DNA of 64,000 bases from the NCBI GenBank assembly GCA_024138015.1, contig JAMXBB010000007.1, forward strand, positions 85,816,523 to 85,880,522. Direction: 5' to 3'. The DNA is from Lumnitzera littorea. Lineage: Eukaryota; Streptophyta; Magnoliopsida; Myrtales; Combretaceae. Below are positions 37,401 to 47,749 of the stretch, piece after piece (position 1 is the stretch's first letter; each line of letters starts with the position of its first letter). The notes under the pieces are model-generated. The model saw only the letters and a program-made list of their open reading frames with translations, did no database searches and was not told the DNA's origin. Both the position numbers and the translations under genes were made by a program.

Positions 37401-39371
37401 ATTCTAAATCATTGAAGCACCTTTTGGTATAACAGTTTGGAGCACGTCGAAACTTCGAAGTTAAATGTGCTTAGGTTGAGTTAATCTTAGAGTGGGTGAC
37501 TTTCGAGAAAGCTATTGCACCAAGGAACAAAATTGTGTAGCGTTTCACACTAAAACGGATAATACCTCGATAGGAAGAGTTCTAATCAAATTGTTACAAG
37601 TGGTATAAGAGAAATCCACTAGTCAGAAGGGTAGAAGTCCTACTTGGTAGTTGTCTTCGATCTATATAATGAAACTGATAAGAATGTTAATTCTATAAGA
37701 AATGTGAATTGTAATATCCCTTACATATTAAAAGATTGAACTTTAAATCATCGAAACGCTTTTTAGTATAATGATTTGGAGCACGTCGAAACTTCAAAGT
37801 TAAGCATGCTCAGGTTGAGTCAATTTGAAGATGGGAGACCTTCCGGTAAACTGCTGCATCAGGAGATAAAATCGTATGGTGTTTCGTATCAAAGCGGATA
37901 ATATTTTAGTAAGAAGAGTTTTGGTTAGATTGTTATACCGACTCTCTCTCACAACTATTACCAAGTTCTCATTGCCTAATTTTTAAGCTGGAAATGATTG
38001 ATATCTGTTCTCTAGCTTGAAGGAGAGGTTTGAAAATATTGGCCTTTACTCTTCATCATCCCAATTCTATGTACTTTTCAATTTCCATGTTTATTTGCAT
38101 ATCGAATAATAATTTGCTCTAATACTTCCTATAAGGGGCATTTATTAACTTTGTATTTGCTAGGGTAAATTTTAATTCCAGATATAAGTTCCTTCATTTT
38201 CCATATATAGTCATTTGTGCCACGAATGAGAAATAAGTGAAATCATATGAATGAAAATCACTTTACATTTTTCAACCTACATGAATAGATAGCAAGAGCT
38301 AGTCTTTAAAAAACCTGCATCTGTAAACTTGTGGCAATGTATGAAACAGTGGAACCTGAAATGTCTAGACATGAAGAAGGATGTAACATTCATCGTCAAG
38401 TAATAAATATAAAACTCTTATTCTCACATCAAATTCACAAGTCTAAATCTTTTAAATTAAATAGTTGTGATGTTAACCTCAATATGGTATCAGAACAAGA
38501 GAACTTTGATTCAAACCTTGTGTCTTCATTCAATTCTTATCTAATTAAGTCATCTACTTGATGGGTTTCAGTCAAAGCCCCAGCCACAAGTGAGAGGAGA
38601 TTCTAAGCAATTGTATGTTGACTTAACATACAATTGGATTGAAGATCGCTGAACATGGACCTATGGAGCACATATGTTGGATTTAATGTGTTATACATTG
38701 TTAAAGTACAAACCACTGCTTTATTGTCACTTGAATTTGTAATAAATATACCCATTGACACTGAGATCTTGGCAGGCTGTCATGTTGCTTTCCAGTATTA
38801 TGGCTTTCTTAATCAACTACTGTGTATTTTGGAATACAAGGCTCAATTCAGCTCTCGCACAGACAATCTGTGGTAATTTGAAGGTAAGATGTCATGTTCT
38901 CCTTCAGACGATTAGGCAGACACTGTTTTGATGAAAGGTTTGTCTCAATTCTAATGCTACCTTTGAGAGGTGCACGGTCCATAGAATCAATTCGCATAAT
39001 CATGGTTTTCTTTCTCAAATTTCCACGTCTTTGGTGCAATATCATATGATTAGGCATGCATGCAACCGTATATGCTTACTCTTCCCTTCTTTTATCATCT
39101 AGGGTCACGATCAATCTCATAAAACATTGTACTTGACAGGATCTTTTCACCGTGGGAATAGGATGGATACTGTTTGGGGGGCTTCCATTTGATATGGTAT
39201 GCATGAGGCATTTCTCTTCAAATACATCCATTATATTGCATTTTCTTTTATCACTTTCCTTATTGTACAAGAGCTGATGTTTTATGTTCCTGGCAGTTGA
39301 ATGTCGTCGGCCAATCGCTCGGTTTTCTGGGATCATGTTTATATGCTTACTGTAAACTCAAGGGGAAATAA
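25419..39371 (+). CDS. Nucleotide-sugar transporter, SLC35D-like (UGNT1/UTR7 type), ten exons
   Basis: Exons: 25419-25518, 26586-26662, 35014-35175, 35269-35402, 36339-36469, 36547-36591, 36678-36775, 38776-38883, 39140-39196, 39297-39371. Every intron starts GT and ends AG. The joined frame is 987 bases (328 residues plus TAA) with no internal stop. It matches plant drug/metabolite-superfamily nucleotide-sugar transporters of the Golgi/ER, which exchange UDP-sugars for UMP. Hallmarks: VLLIMFNKAALSSYNFP (about 34-50), ESVRGINVPMYTTLRRTT (about 117-134, close to the LPMFTVLRR motif of SLC35D), IARVGKSSGLNNFGLMWSN (about 198-216), NSALAQTICGNLKDLF (about 274-289). About ten hydrophobic spans fit ten membrane helices. 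It ends KLKGK, fitting a KxKxx COPI signal. The start is the first ATG after the TATA box; a second ATG at codon 18, after a Ser run, is possible. Intron 2 (8351 bp) holds an antisense gypsy element and intron 7 (2000 bp) a Cassandra element. Substrate cannot be fixed; UDP-GlcNAc/GalNAc is likely by family. Confidence 0.88.
26983..27764 (-). repeat. 3' LTR of gypsy copy 3
   Basis: It begins TGATATGG on the + strand and aligns from its first base with 32594. In the first 30 bases, 10 of the 11 mismatches are A/G or C/T transitions, as expected from deamination of methylated cytosines in silenced elements. About 70 bp shorter than its partner, mainly from deletions around 27240 and 27600. Confidence 0.82.
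27766..27795 (-). other. Polypurine tract of gypsy copy 3
   Basis: The minus strand reads GGAAAGGATGATAAGGATTA directly before the 3' LTR. The integrase frame stops within it. Confidence 0.55.
27766..29160 (-). pseudogene. Integrase and RNase H C-terminus of gypsy copy 3
   Basis: Long open pieces remain. 29158-28679 holds the RNase H end (NGKNNVVANALSR) and the integrase zinc region (ARHF ... FFWSKMNRDVQSILERCTTY, where the last Cys is Tyr). About 28660-28580 has NSIMIVVDRFSKMAHF, with the first catalytic Asp. 28437-28177 has YHPQTNVQVEVINKTV with the catalytic Glu. 27987-27766 is the C-terminal domain (FKIPKKIDPNAYRIELSKGY). Stops between the pieces make it non-functional. Confidence 0.87.
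29160..30482 (-). pseudogene. Reverse transcriptase/RNase H of gypsy copy 3
   Basis: 30482-30300 is the linker (EELPTKVKTLLEEFVDLFPDELL). 30092-29817 shows RT palm with FSKINLKSRYHQI and an intact YFDD catalytic motif in VVVYFDDILVYN. RNase H follows toward 29160, with DNA for the YDKKF...LRYLK region visible. Several stops and frame changes. Confidence 0.85.
30600..30970 (-). pseudogene. Aspartic protease remnant of gypsy copy 3
   Basis: The minus-strand frame reads KVNESLYALIINNGNCTNAAS near 30965-30900. This corresponds to the DGGSxTN active-site loop, with the catalytic Asp replaced by Asn. The C-terminal LLGRPW-type segment is represented around 30700-30740 (LLGQPWMFD). Copy 1 retains the Asp. 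Confidence 0.75.
30992..32560 (-). pseudogene. Gag remnant with degenerate zinc knuckle, gypsy copy 3
   Basis: Near 31250-31190 the minus strand reads YFKCQGFGHMAA then stop then CLNR, a CCHC zinc knuckle whose first Cys is Tyr. An acidic stretch (NIDEEIEELKSNG, EELSEEEV-like) at 31174-31030 follows it. Upstream sequence to 32.5 kb is consistent with the gag capsid region by position, but is too broken to assign residue by residue. Confidence 0.65.
32578..32589 (-). other. Primer binding site, initiator Met tRNA
   Basis: The minus strand reads GGTATCAGAGTT, matching the plant initiator-Met tRNA primer site TGGTATCAGAGC. It lies four bases inside the 5' LTR boundary at 32594. Confidence 0.8.
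32594..33445 (-). repeat. 5' LTR of gypsy copy 3
   Basis: It begins TGAAATGA on + and ends TTAGCA at 33445, so the termini are TG...CA. It aligns along its length with 26983-27764. TACTATAAATACTC, read on the minus strand around 32929-32943, is the likely LTR TATA box. Confidence 0.85.
33780..34480 (-). repeat. Diverged LTR fragment related to gypsy copy 3, intron 2
   Basis: The block CACTTGATATGATGCACAAG (near 33840) and the following CACTAATTCCAAGTTACTCA...TTAGATAAGA align with the copy 3 LTR (CACTTGATATAATGCACAAG). Beyond about 34.0 kb similarity fades, so the right end is uncertain. No internal region attached, so a solo or truncated LTR of a sister family. Confidence 0.45.
37355..37598 (+). 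repeat. Cassandra 5' LTR with 5S rRNA-like segment
   Basis: It begins TAGTAATACTTC (TGTAATAT... in the partner) and ends TTGTTACA. From about 37426 to 37530, the blocks GTATAACAG, GAAGTTAAATGTGCTTAGG and GAGTGGGTGAC match plant 5S rRNA (CATACCAGC, CAGTTAAGCGTGCTTGGG, GATGGGTGACC), including the internal promoter C-box region. Confidence 0.83.
37601..37611 (+). other. Cassandra primer binding site
   Basis: TGGTATAAGAG differs at one base from the initiator-Met tRNA site TGGTATCAGAG. It sits two bases after the 5' LTR. Confidence 0.75.
37710..37937 (+). repeat. Cassandra 3' LTR with 5S rRNA-like segment
   Basis: It begins TGTAATATCCC and ends TTGTTATA. The 5S-like part (about 37768-37864) reads GTATAATGA, AAGTTAAGCATGCTCAGG, GATGGGAGACC and GCTGCATC, closer to 5S rRNA than in the 5' LTR. 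Confidence 0.83.
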
Positions 39372-42300
39372 TATTAAGTGGGTGCTGCTTAATTCCAATC
39401 TCAATCCCTGCGCTCCTTGTCAGCAGAGAATTCTTGAGCCGATGTTGTAGGTCTTTTTATAGTCGAATAACTGAATAGTTGCAGCGTTAAGGAGTGTTGC
39501 AGTTTCGTTTTCCTAGTTTTGTTGCCATGTACGTTATAAATTTTCCTAAAACTGATGTAACCTCGTTAAATTCATGAAAACTGTAATTTGACCGAAAGAG
39601 CAACCCAATGGTTTGATTTAGTAGTTAAAATCTAAAATACTCTCATGACAACTTGTATAGAAATTTGGGATCGGTAAATAAGATGGTTTATGTCTCTATG
39701 TAACTGGTTAGACTAGGATTGTATCTTCCTTTAAATACATAAAAAAAAAAAAAAAACAGCCATAGCTCAAGTTTGCTACTTGTATAAATGCCTTTATGGA
39801 TGATTATATAATAAATTGAAGAGTTAATTACAATTTATATACCTGTAGTTTTAATTTTTTTCTCACTTAATATATTTATACTTTGGTTTTTTATTCTTTG
39901 CACACTTGTTTTCAGTGAAATACTAAGAAAGGACAAGACTTTTGAGTCTTCTTTTTGCTCCACCTGCTTTCCACTTGCGTATTTCTAATGCCTAACTTTC
40001 TTTATATAGAGGAAAACATAAATATACAAAATGTAAAAAACAACTTATTGGTGTGCAAAATTAAAGTGAAAATACGGGTATGCTTTTTTTTTTTTTTGTT
40101 TCTATTAATACTAAATCAAAAGATAAATGTAGTTTTATTTTAGCTTCCTAAGTCCTTGACATTCCGATTAAATGTTGAAGCTCGCTTTGACAAGAATATA
40201 TTAGGTACTTTCACTCAGATAAGATGGTTGCGGTGTTAACCTGTAAAGGTCCAAGTTCAAGTCTTTGCATCGTCTTTTCATCCATCCAATTAAATTGTCT
40301 TTATGATTGGCTTTAGTTAATTCACAATTCACAAGTGAGGGGATTATCTAGTAATAAATATAAGGTACACACGAAATTTAAAAATAATAGCTAAAACCTT
40401 TTCAGTGTCCAAGCTCAAAGTTTTCATACTGTTATTACAATAGCTTGACCTTATAAATTATTCGGGTTTCAATAGCCTCGATCTCACTCTTTCTCGGCCT
40501 GCGCACTCTCACGTCCACGAATGTATCATGTATGTCAAGATGTAAATTTTCAACACGAGTGGCCCAGAAGGCTTTGCAACTTGTACCATGGCAGGACCTC
40601 TTAAGACAAGGGACCGTCTTCTAGCAAATCATGCTGGCTGGGTGGATATTGCATCCAAAAAATCTTACTGGCAAAAGAAAAGTTTCTACAAAAACGATAA
40701 GCTTTCAATAAAATGTGACCGAGCACAATGTTATTCCTTCATTTCATTATTAGGGGGAAAACGAGCACTGTACGAATAACATACATCTACTCCCAAGAAC
40801 CAATTTTTCATTTTTGTGCCAAAAAAAATCAAGTTCAATTAATTGTTCTCTCTCTCTCTCTCTCGCACCCTCATATCAAACAATTAATTGTTGATGCGAT
40901 GTTTGTTCCATCAAAGTAAATGTTATATGAGTGCTTCGTTAATCAATTTGACTTTGTCTTAATTCAAGAGAAATAAAAGATTTATCAAATATTACATATC
41001 ATGTATATATTTACATGATAAATAAATATTAATTCAAGAATACATGATTCCAAAAAGATTATTGGTTATAAAGATAGAAAGGTTGCCATAAAAGTAGGTT
41101 TCGAAGAGGGAAAGATAGAGGAGGAAGGATGGATGCATATATCTTTGTAATTATTGGTTGAATGGACCCATTGTTTTTACAATAAGAGTTATTTATAATA
41201 TCCTCTAATTTCTAATTTCTGACCAAGTATTAATATTGACTTAAGTAACCAGATTTTCCTAACAGTTTTCTAATATTTTCTTTAGTTGTAACACTTTAAT
41301 ATGTTGTGCAAAATCACTACATTTTAACATTTAGTGTTTGCCGGTATAAACAGCTAGAACAAGCAAACTGTGTTTGTTATGGAAAATTTTTTTGTATACA
41401 ATCTAAGAGAATATTATTTTTGAAAATATTCTCACGTAAATTTTACGAGAAAATTCCATTATAGATTGAGCTAATAAAGATTTCCATTAGAAACAATCTG
41501 TTAAATTAAAAAATATATTAATATTAATAATCAGTATTTTATCGATGGTTAATCCTATTTTATATATCTTGTGATCAAACTTATAAAACAACATCGACAC
41601 ATAATTACTTATCCATTGACAAAAAAAAAAAAAAAAGAAGAAAAAAGTAAATAAAAAATAAAAAGTCTGCATGGTGCATTTGATGTACGAAACTATCTTC
41701 TACCTAAAAAGGGGTTTCAGTACCGTTGTCTAAACACTCAGCAGTCTGTTGGTAAAAAAAAAAAAAAAACACTCAGCAGTCAGCAAGCGTGTGACTGTCT
41801 CAAATCTTGTCGGTAAACTCTTTTAATTGGGAATATTCTTGTTCCTGTACAGTAATTCTACTACGAGAAATCGTAGGTTATCCAATAGGTTTCACAAAAA
41901 TGATCACATAATCTGACTTTTACAGTACATGTGAACAGTTATTGCAACTCACAGAAAAGGAAATAAGGCTTACATAACTCATGTAATATTGTCACCATAT
42001 ATATGTACAAGATAACGTTCACAATCAAGTAACTTTTGCGTATATTATAGAAAATATAAATACATCCGCTTTTATATATTTTATATATGCATGGTCTTTC
42101 CATCTTTAATAATAAGTGTTAAATCTTAAAAGGAAAACGTACTTTAAATCCTTTTTTTTTTTATTATTTACTTACTGCTTGATATAATAAGAAAATGCTA
42201 TAATTAAATCAAGATAAAATGATTAGATACATGTTCAAATGCACTTTATTTAGGGCTTATAGAACCCAAATAATGAAAATACTAAGTTAAACGTACATAA

Positions 42301-43261
42301 AATTAATATAAAGGTATTTCTACAAGTTATCCAATTATAAATATATTTCTTTTCTTTACTGTTAGTATAATTATCTATGTTATATTTGAAATTCAGCATA
42401 TACACCTCCTATAATAGGATTTCTTATATGACCATTTCACCCTCGATAAAAAAAAGAATATGCTAATATTTTAAAAAATACAAAAGAACAGAAAAGAAGA
42501 GTGCCCATTTTCCTATTGTTTAGTTTTTTGAATATTTTATACCTAGTATTACTTTTAATTATCTTTTTTTTTATTCTTAGCAATCCAAAATGGTCACATA
42601 AGAGTTCCTTTTTTTTTTTTTTTTTTATCAAATGGTTACGTAAGAGTTTAAAAGCACTTTTTTTTCTTTTTTATATTTGGAGGTCTAAATATCTAATTTA
42701 AAAAAATAAGTAAGTTGAAAACATATAAAAAAAATTATAAAAGGATGAATTTACAATTTATCTCGAATTGCTTCAAAGCAGATGCTGCACAAGCATCACT
42801 ATAATAGCATTTCCATCTTTTAATTTTCCTTTCAAAAGTGAAAAGCCGCTTTTTGTTATCTACTTATGGTAGGAAGGACAAGGATCAGATAACATATGCT
42901 TTTGTTCTGCTTCTTCTCCGTGTCGTGGTAGACATACAAATCATGGTGTTCGGGAGCTTGTTATGTTTCTGCCTTCCTTTTACGTACATTAGCTATCCGC
43001 ATTGTCGATTTACCAATTTTATGGTGGACGTGAATCATATCGTATTTTCACACTCAAAACTTAAAAGGACTGTTGCCAAAATAGTGTTTCAAAATTTAAC
43101 AAAAATTAACCATGGCTAGAGCTTTTTTTCTTACCGTCTTAATATTCCGTTTCATCAAAACATGCAACTAATTATCCATTACCTTGTGCATTGAGTCGCA
43201 TTGGTTCCACATGATCCAATGCTCACTTTGTGATTCTGGCCATTAAGACAACATTTAGTAA
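39372..43261. other. 3' UTR and gene-poor AT-rich region
   Basis: The first few hundred bases are the presumed 3' UTR of the transporter; no strong polyadenylation signal is seen, though an AATAAA lies near 39810. The rest holds homopolymer runs, CT repeats (40850-40864) and short frames without recognisable domains (for example 40588-40779 and 42838-43119). No gene is supported. Confidence 0.5.
41733..41781 (+). repeat. Poly(A) insertion flanked by a 14-bp direct repeat
   Basis: AACACTCAGCAGTC at 41733-41746 recurs at 41768-41781. Between them are only TGTTGGT and a run of A. This is the footprint of target-primed reverse transcription with an almost completely 5'-truncated SINE/LINE-type insert. 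Confidence 0.6.
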
Positions 43262-44410
43262 GAGAACATTTAGGATAACTTTAAATAAAGGAATAATGTT
43301 TCAAAAAGTTTAAATAACAATCAATGTTTCGGTAAATGATTAAAATAGGAAATTACCTAACTCTAATTAATGTGGTGGTTAATTGTCATATGATGTTCAC
43401 ATGATAGACATGTGGTGTTTATATGTATAAGTAAATAATAAATAAATAGAAAAAAAAGTGTATAAATTAAAAAAATAAAGAAAAACTTAAAACACCACAA
43501 AATTAAAAAATAGAAAAAAATTAAAACATATATTAATATAATTAATTATAAAATTGAAAATAATCAAAAGATTAAAAAATAGAAAAATAAATAAAATCAA
43601 ATTGAAAATGTAGGTCATTCAATCTATGGTGGAGGCCTATCTTAATGGGTCACATGACCCCTTGAACCCTCCTTAGGTTGTAGATAGTCAACACCATCCC
43701 TTTAAAAAAAAAAAAAAAGGAAAAACTTTGAAACTCGATCAAGTTTTATCTTTTTTCTTTCCTTTGAAAAAAGGGGGAAATTACATTTACAATCCCTTAG
43801 TGGGTCAAATAATTTACATTTTCAAGTGGATTACAACCTATCTTTTTGTTTGTGGTCGCTTTGGCCATCCAACATTAGGGTTGGCTAATGACCACTTGAG
43901 AGGTCATGCGATCGTACTTAAGTGGTTGGAGGAACTCTTTTTTATTTTTCTTTTTTCACATTTTTTATCTTTAAATTTCAATTTTTAAATTTTTTTTGTT
44001 TTTTCTTAATTTTATAATTAGTTATATTATTCTACATATAATTTTAGATTTTCTTTTTTCATATTTTTTAATTTTGTATTTGATTTAATTATCATATATA
44101 TATATATGTGTGTGTGCGTGTGTATGTTTAATTATTTTTTGTTTTTTATTTTTTTTCTTTATCTTTTTAAAATTTTTCTTTTTTTTGTAATTTTCATTAT
44201 CTGTTGTAATTATATATATCTTTATTTTTCTATTTATTTATTATTTAATTATAGATATAAGTGCTACGCGATAGTTAACTATCATAGTTATTAGAGTTAA
44301 TGATGTTATAATATCGATCCTCTATTTTAGTCATTTATCGATATATTGATATTTTATTTGAATTTTTTGAAACGTTGATCTCCTTCTATATAATATTTCC
44401 CATATATATA
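43262..44410. mobile_element. Foldback / long-TIR element of about 1.15 kb
   Basis: The two halves are imperfect inverted copies. Left 43300-43355 (TTTCAAAAAGTTTAAATAA, then CAATGTTTCGGTAAATGA) pairs with the reverse complement of 44315-44372 (TTTCAAAAAATTCAAATAA, then CAATATATCGATAAATGA). Further pairing covers CTCTAATTAATGTGGTGGTT with CTCTAATAACTATGATAGTT, long A-rich versus T-rich tracts, and GGGTCACATGACC near the centre. The arms are about 400-500 bp with a central loop around 43.70-43.85 kb. Open frames inside (43728-43988, 44106-44294) follow from T-rich composition. Non-autonomous; superfamily unknown. Confidence 0.65.
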
Positions 44411-46690
44411 CGTATTCTTATATGTACAATATATATTATATGCTTTTCAACATGAGCATGAATATAGGAAATAAAAATGATATATATTTTCAATAATATT
44501 TCTCGTTATCTATACTCTAATAAAAGCATTTTTTTTCAAATAAAAGTATCATTTAGTGGTGACAATATGTAACACAAATGAAATCTAAGACATAAAATCG
44601 TAGAAAATTTTCCATTAATTAGTCGAAAAATGAGCTGTCATGGAATTGGTAAAGTGGAATGTAGTAGAAACATATTTTGGATCTTAGCTCTTGAGATGAT
44701 TCGAAGCACAAAATAATTCAATCTTAGATAATGGATGATTTGAGTTGTCTAAACAATATTTTTGTACAACATATAACTAGAATTATTGCTTACTATAGAG
44801 GGTTAAATTTAATTCCTAGGCTTTAAACCTGCTAAGAATTGGATTTAACTCTTTGCTTATTGTAAAAGGCTAAATCTAATTCCATTAGTAGGACCCATTA
44901 GATTAACTTGTTTGATATCAACCTTTCTTAATAAGGCTTATGCACTAAAGAAAGCCGCTCAATAGACCTAAGTCCAAAGGAACCAAGAAAGGTGTCCATT
45001 AAGAGGAGGATTAATCTTAGCCATAATCATTGCAACTTGATAGATGGCATTGATGACCATCTTCTATGAATAATTAAATACCCAAACCCTTTCCTCATTA
45101 GGACAACAAGAATCCTTCACAAACGCCGTCATGCTGCCAAATTCATTTTTCAAGAGATCAAACAAATAAATACTTCCACATCCTTTCATAATCAATAATG
45201 GAGTTTAATGCTATTTGAGCTCATCTACCTATCACGTGTGCGTTTGACCCCTCTTGAGACTACCTATTGCATGTCACTTCTTTGAAGCTATGTGTAGTGT
45301 AAGATGCATGTTGTATGCATGTGACTACTTCAATCAAAGCCATATACCTACACTTACTATATCAAGATAATTCCCCTAATGAAAGAAAGTTCATCTAGAA
45401 AAATCAAAACTATGTATATTGAATGAAATGGTACTTGTTATTTGCTTCAAAACAAACCATTGGTTTAAATTTAATTGAAGACTTAATAAACCCATTAATT
45501 TCAAGGTTTTAGAGAGTGAATTGAATATTTGTACCAAGAACAGTATTTATTCCCTTATTACTTAGAAGGCTCTTCTATTCCTTCTTCATATGGAATAACC
45601 ATTACCTTTTATTACATGGTATTAATTATTCTTTATAGGTTTGGTATGAATCTTAAAATTATGTGATAATTTTACCCTTGCAACATGAGTACTACGATAT
45701 TACCACTACCTTTACCATCATAGCATCTTTACGTCATAACGTGTCCTTACATTATCACGATTATACTACTATCATAGACACCACTTGCACCAAGATCAAC
45801 ATCTTTACACCATTGATGCCATTTTCGTTGCTAAGGGTGGTGCAATTTAGTTTGATATGATTTGCCTCTCTTATTGAATAAAATCTAATATAATAGTTTG
45901 GTTTTTTTTTTTTTTTGAAACCGAACCTAATCATATGGTTTGGTTTAAATTTTTTTAACATAATTAAAACTGATTCGAATTGTGGTTTGAATAATTTATG
46001 TTAAATTTTTGCTATACATTTTTATCTCCATATATTTTTTTTCCATTAAACTTTCATATATATATATATACATCCAGTTAATTTCTTATACATTTATCAT
46101 GTAAAACGATATTTAGCAAAAAGTTGCACAAGATTTTAACAAATCGAACTTAATTGGATGTAGACAAGAAAATTTGATCCAATGAACAATAACAAGGAGA
46201 GAGAAGTAGATTTACCTGTCAAAAAGTAATAAGTAGAAAACAAAAGAGACATACTAAACACTAGCATAGATATAAGAGACACGCAAAGAGCACCGCGATT
46301 AGGCTCTTGATTTGAAAACATATTATAACAGGACAATTTAGAAAAGAAAAATTTCTAAATATGAAATTTCAAATAGAACTTACTTAATTTAATCTTAATA
46401 ATTGATCTAGAAATAAAAAAAAAAACAAGATATGAAAATTTTGTGAAATCGATGAAAATTGATGGAACAAAAAATATAAAAAGTACAAAAGAATTGCATG
46501 AATGTTTTTTATTCAAACAAACGGTTCAGTATGGTTTAAAATGGTTTGATTCGGTTTGCTTTCTTGATCCTAATTGTGAATCGTTTATATATAATTGAAC
46601 TAAACCGTGAACTAAATGGTTCATAAAAAGACTAATTTTTCTGTCCGGTTTTGTTTGGTTTATGGTTTAATCCGCGGTTTACGGTTTTTT
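44411..46690. other. Intergenic AT-rich region, possible short mobile element at 45.89-46.69 kb
   Basis: No gene recognised. At both ends of 45893-46690 there are clusters of GGTTTGGTTT and GGTTTAA/CGGTTT motifs, a pattern of AAACCGAACC-type terminal sequences in small plant elements, but neat inverted termini were not resolved. Short open frames at 45663-45860 and 46136-46336 have no recognisable domain. Confidence 0.35.
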
Positions 46691-47445
46691 AGCCCCGCTG
46701 TTCCTACTGCTACCGTTGTTGCCACCATTACCATTGCCGCCACCATTACCATTGCCGCCACCATTATTACCACTACCATTGCTATCATTATTGCCACCAC
46801 CATGACTACTACTACTACCATTGCATTGTTACCATCATTAGAAACTCCATCATGCTATTACCAACACTTACCACTACTTTTATTTGTATACAACAACTAC
46901 TACTACTACTACCATCACTATTCTTACAATATTATCACCAATATTACCATTATTACTATCACTGCTGTACTACTATGCTAGCTTTGTTGCATTACCATTA
47001 ACTGCACTAACCTATTACCTTATAGCATCACTTTACAACGATCATAGCTAATGTTGCCACCATGACTATTACCTTTACACTATAGTCCCTATCATGTTTC
47101 CATTGCACTACTACAACCATTGCACAACTATCTTCTCCATCTTTACCATTACCATAGCTTTTGCCGGCTATTGCCATTACTACTATAACCTCATCCTTAA
47201 TATCTCCACCATTGCATTACCTTTATTGCTACCACCTTACCTTTATGTTGTAACCACTACCACCACTTTTGCACATTCATTATACCACCATAATATTGGC
47301 AGTGGTATTGCTTTGAAGATGATAGTAACAACAATGAGATCAGTTGGTGGTGTTGGTGTGTAGTGATAGCAAAGTGTTTGTGTTGCACCATTATAGTTGG
47401 ATGGGTATGATGTTGGTGGCAAAAATGGTGGTGGTAGCGAAGGTA
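46690..47445. repeat. Interrupted ACC/ATT trinucleotide tract with strand reversal
   Basis: About 46696-47300 is dominated by ACC, ATT and ACT triplets on the + strand (for example CCACCATTACCATTGCCGCC). From about 47300 to 47445 the + strand switches to GGTGGTGTTGGTG and GGTGGTGGTAG, the complementary composition. The resulting Thr/Ile/Tyr/His-rich open frames on both strands come from the repeat and are not genes. Confidence 0.75.
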
Positions 47446-47749
47446 CATTTTACCATCAAATAGAGATATATTGTTACTTTTATTATATTCCCAACTTAAT
47501 GATAGAATATAATAATGTGTAGAAAACAATAGAATAGTTGTTCACTCCAACAGATATATGGGAAGTAAATAATAAAAAATATATTACTTGGGCTATTTTA
47601 GGTAATATTCTTAAAGAATAGATTTTTATTTTCTATTAGTTTCCATTCTTGATAGGGATTAAGTTCAAGAATGTGAAAAATTATATCATCTTGAATTCAT
47701 TTCCCTATTTTATTTTATTATTTTCTTTTTATTGTTATTAGAATATTCC

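Larger units (their letters stand above)
37355..37937 (+). mobile_element. Cassandra TRIM retrotransposon in intron 7
   Basis: Two short direct repeats of about 230-244 bp (37355-37598 and 37710-37937) flank a 111-bp core. Each repeat contains a 5S rRNA-like segment, and a Met-tRNA primer site follows the first. This is the defining structure of Cassandra, a non-coding terminal-repeat retrotransposon mobilised by proteins from other elements. It lies in sense orientation in the 2.0-kb intron between exons 7 and 8. No target duplication is evident. Confidence 0.85.

Noticed and set aside
37426..37870. Two 5S rRNA-like sequences as functional 5S rRNA genes
   Set aside because: Both deviate at many positions from plant 5S rRNA, lie in matching terminal repeats with a tRNA primer site between them, and are not in a tandem 5S array. 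Cassandra LTRs explain them.
40200..40290. Possible tRNA-derived SINE (GGTCCAAGTTCAAGTCTT B-box-like)
   Set aside because: No clear A box, poly(A)/T tail or target duplication identified.
46616..46981. 121-codon Thr/Ile-rich open frame
   Set aside because: Entirely explained by the ACC/ATT trinucleotide tract.
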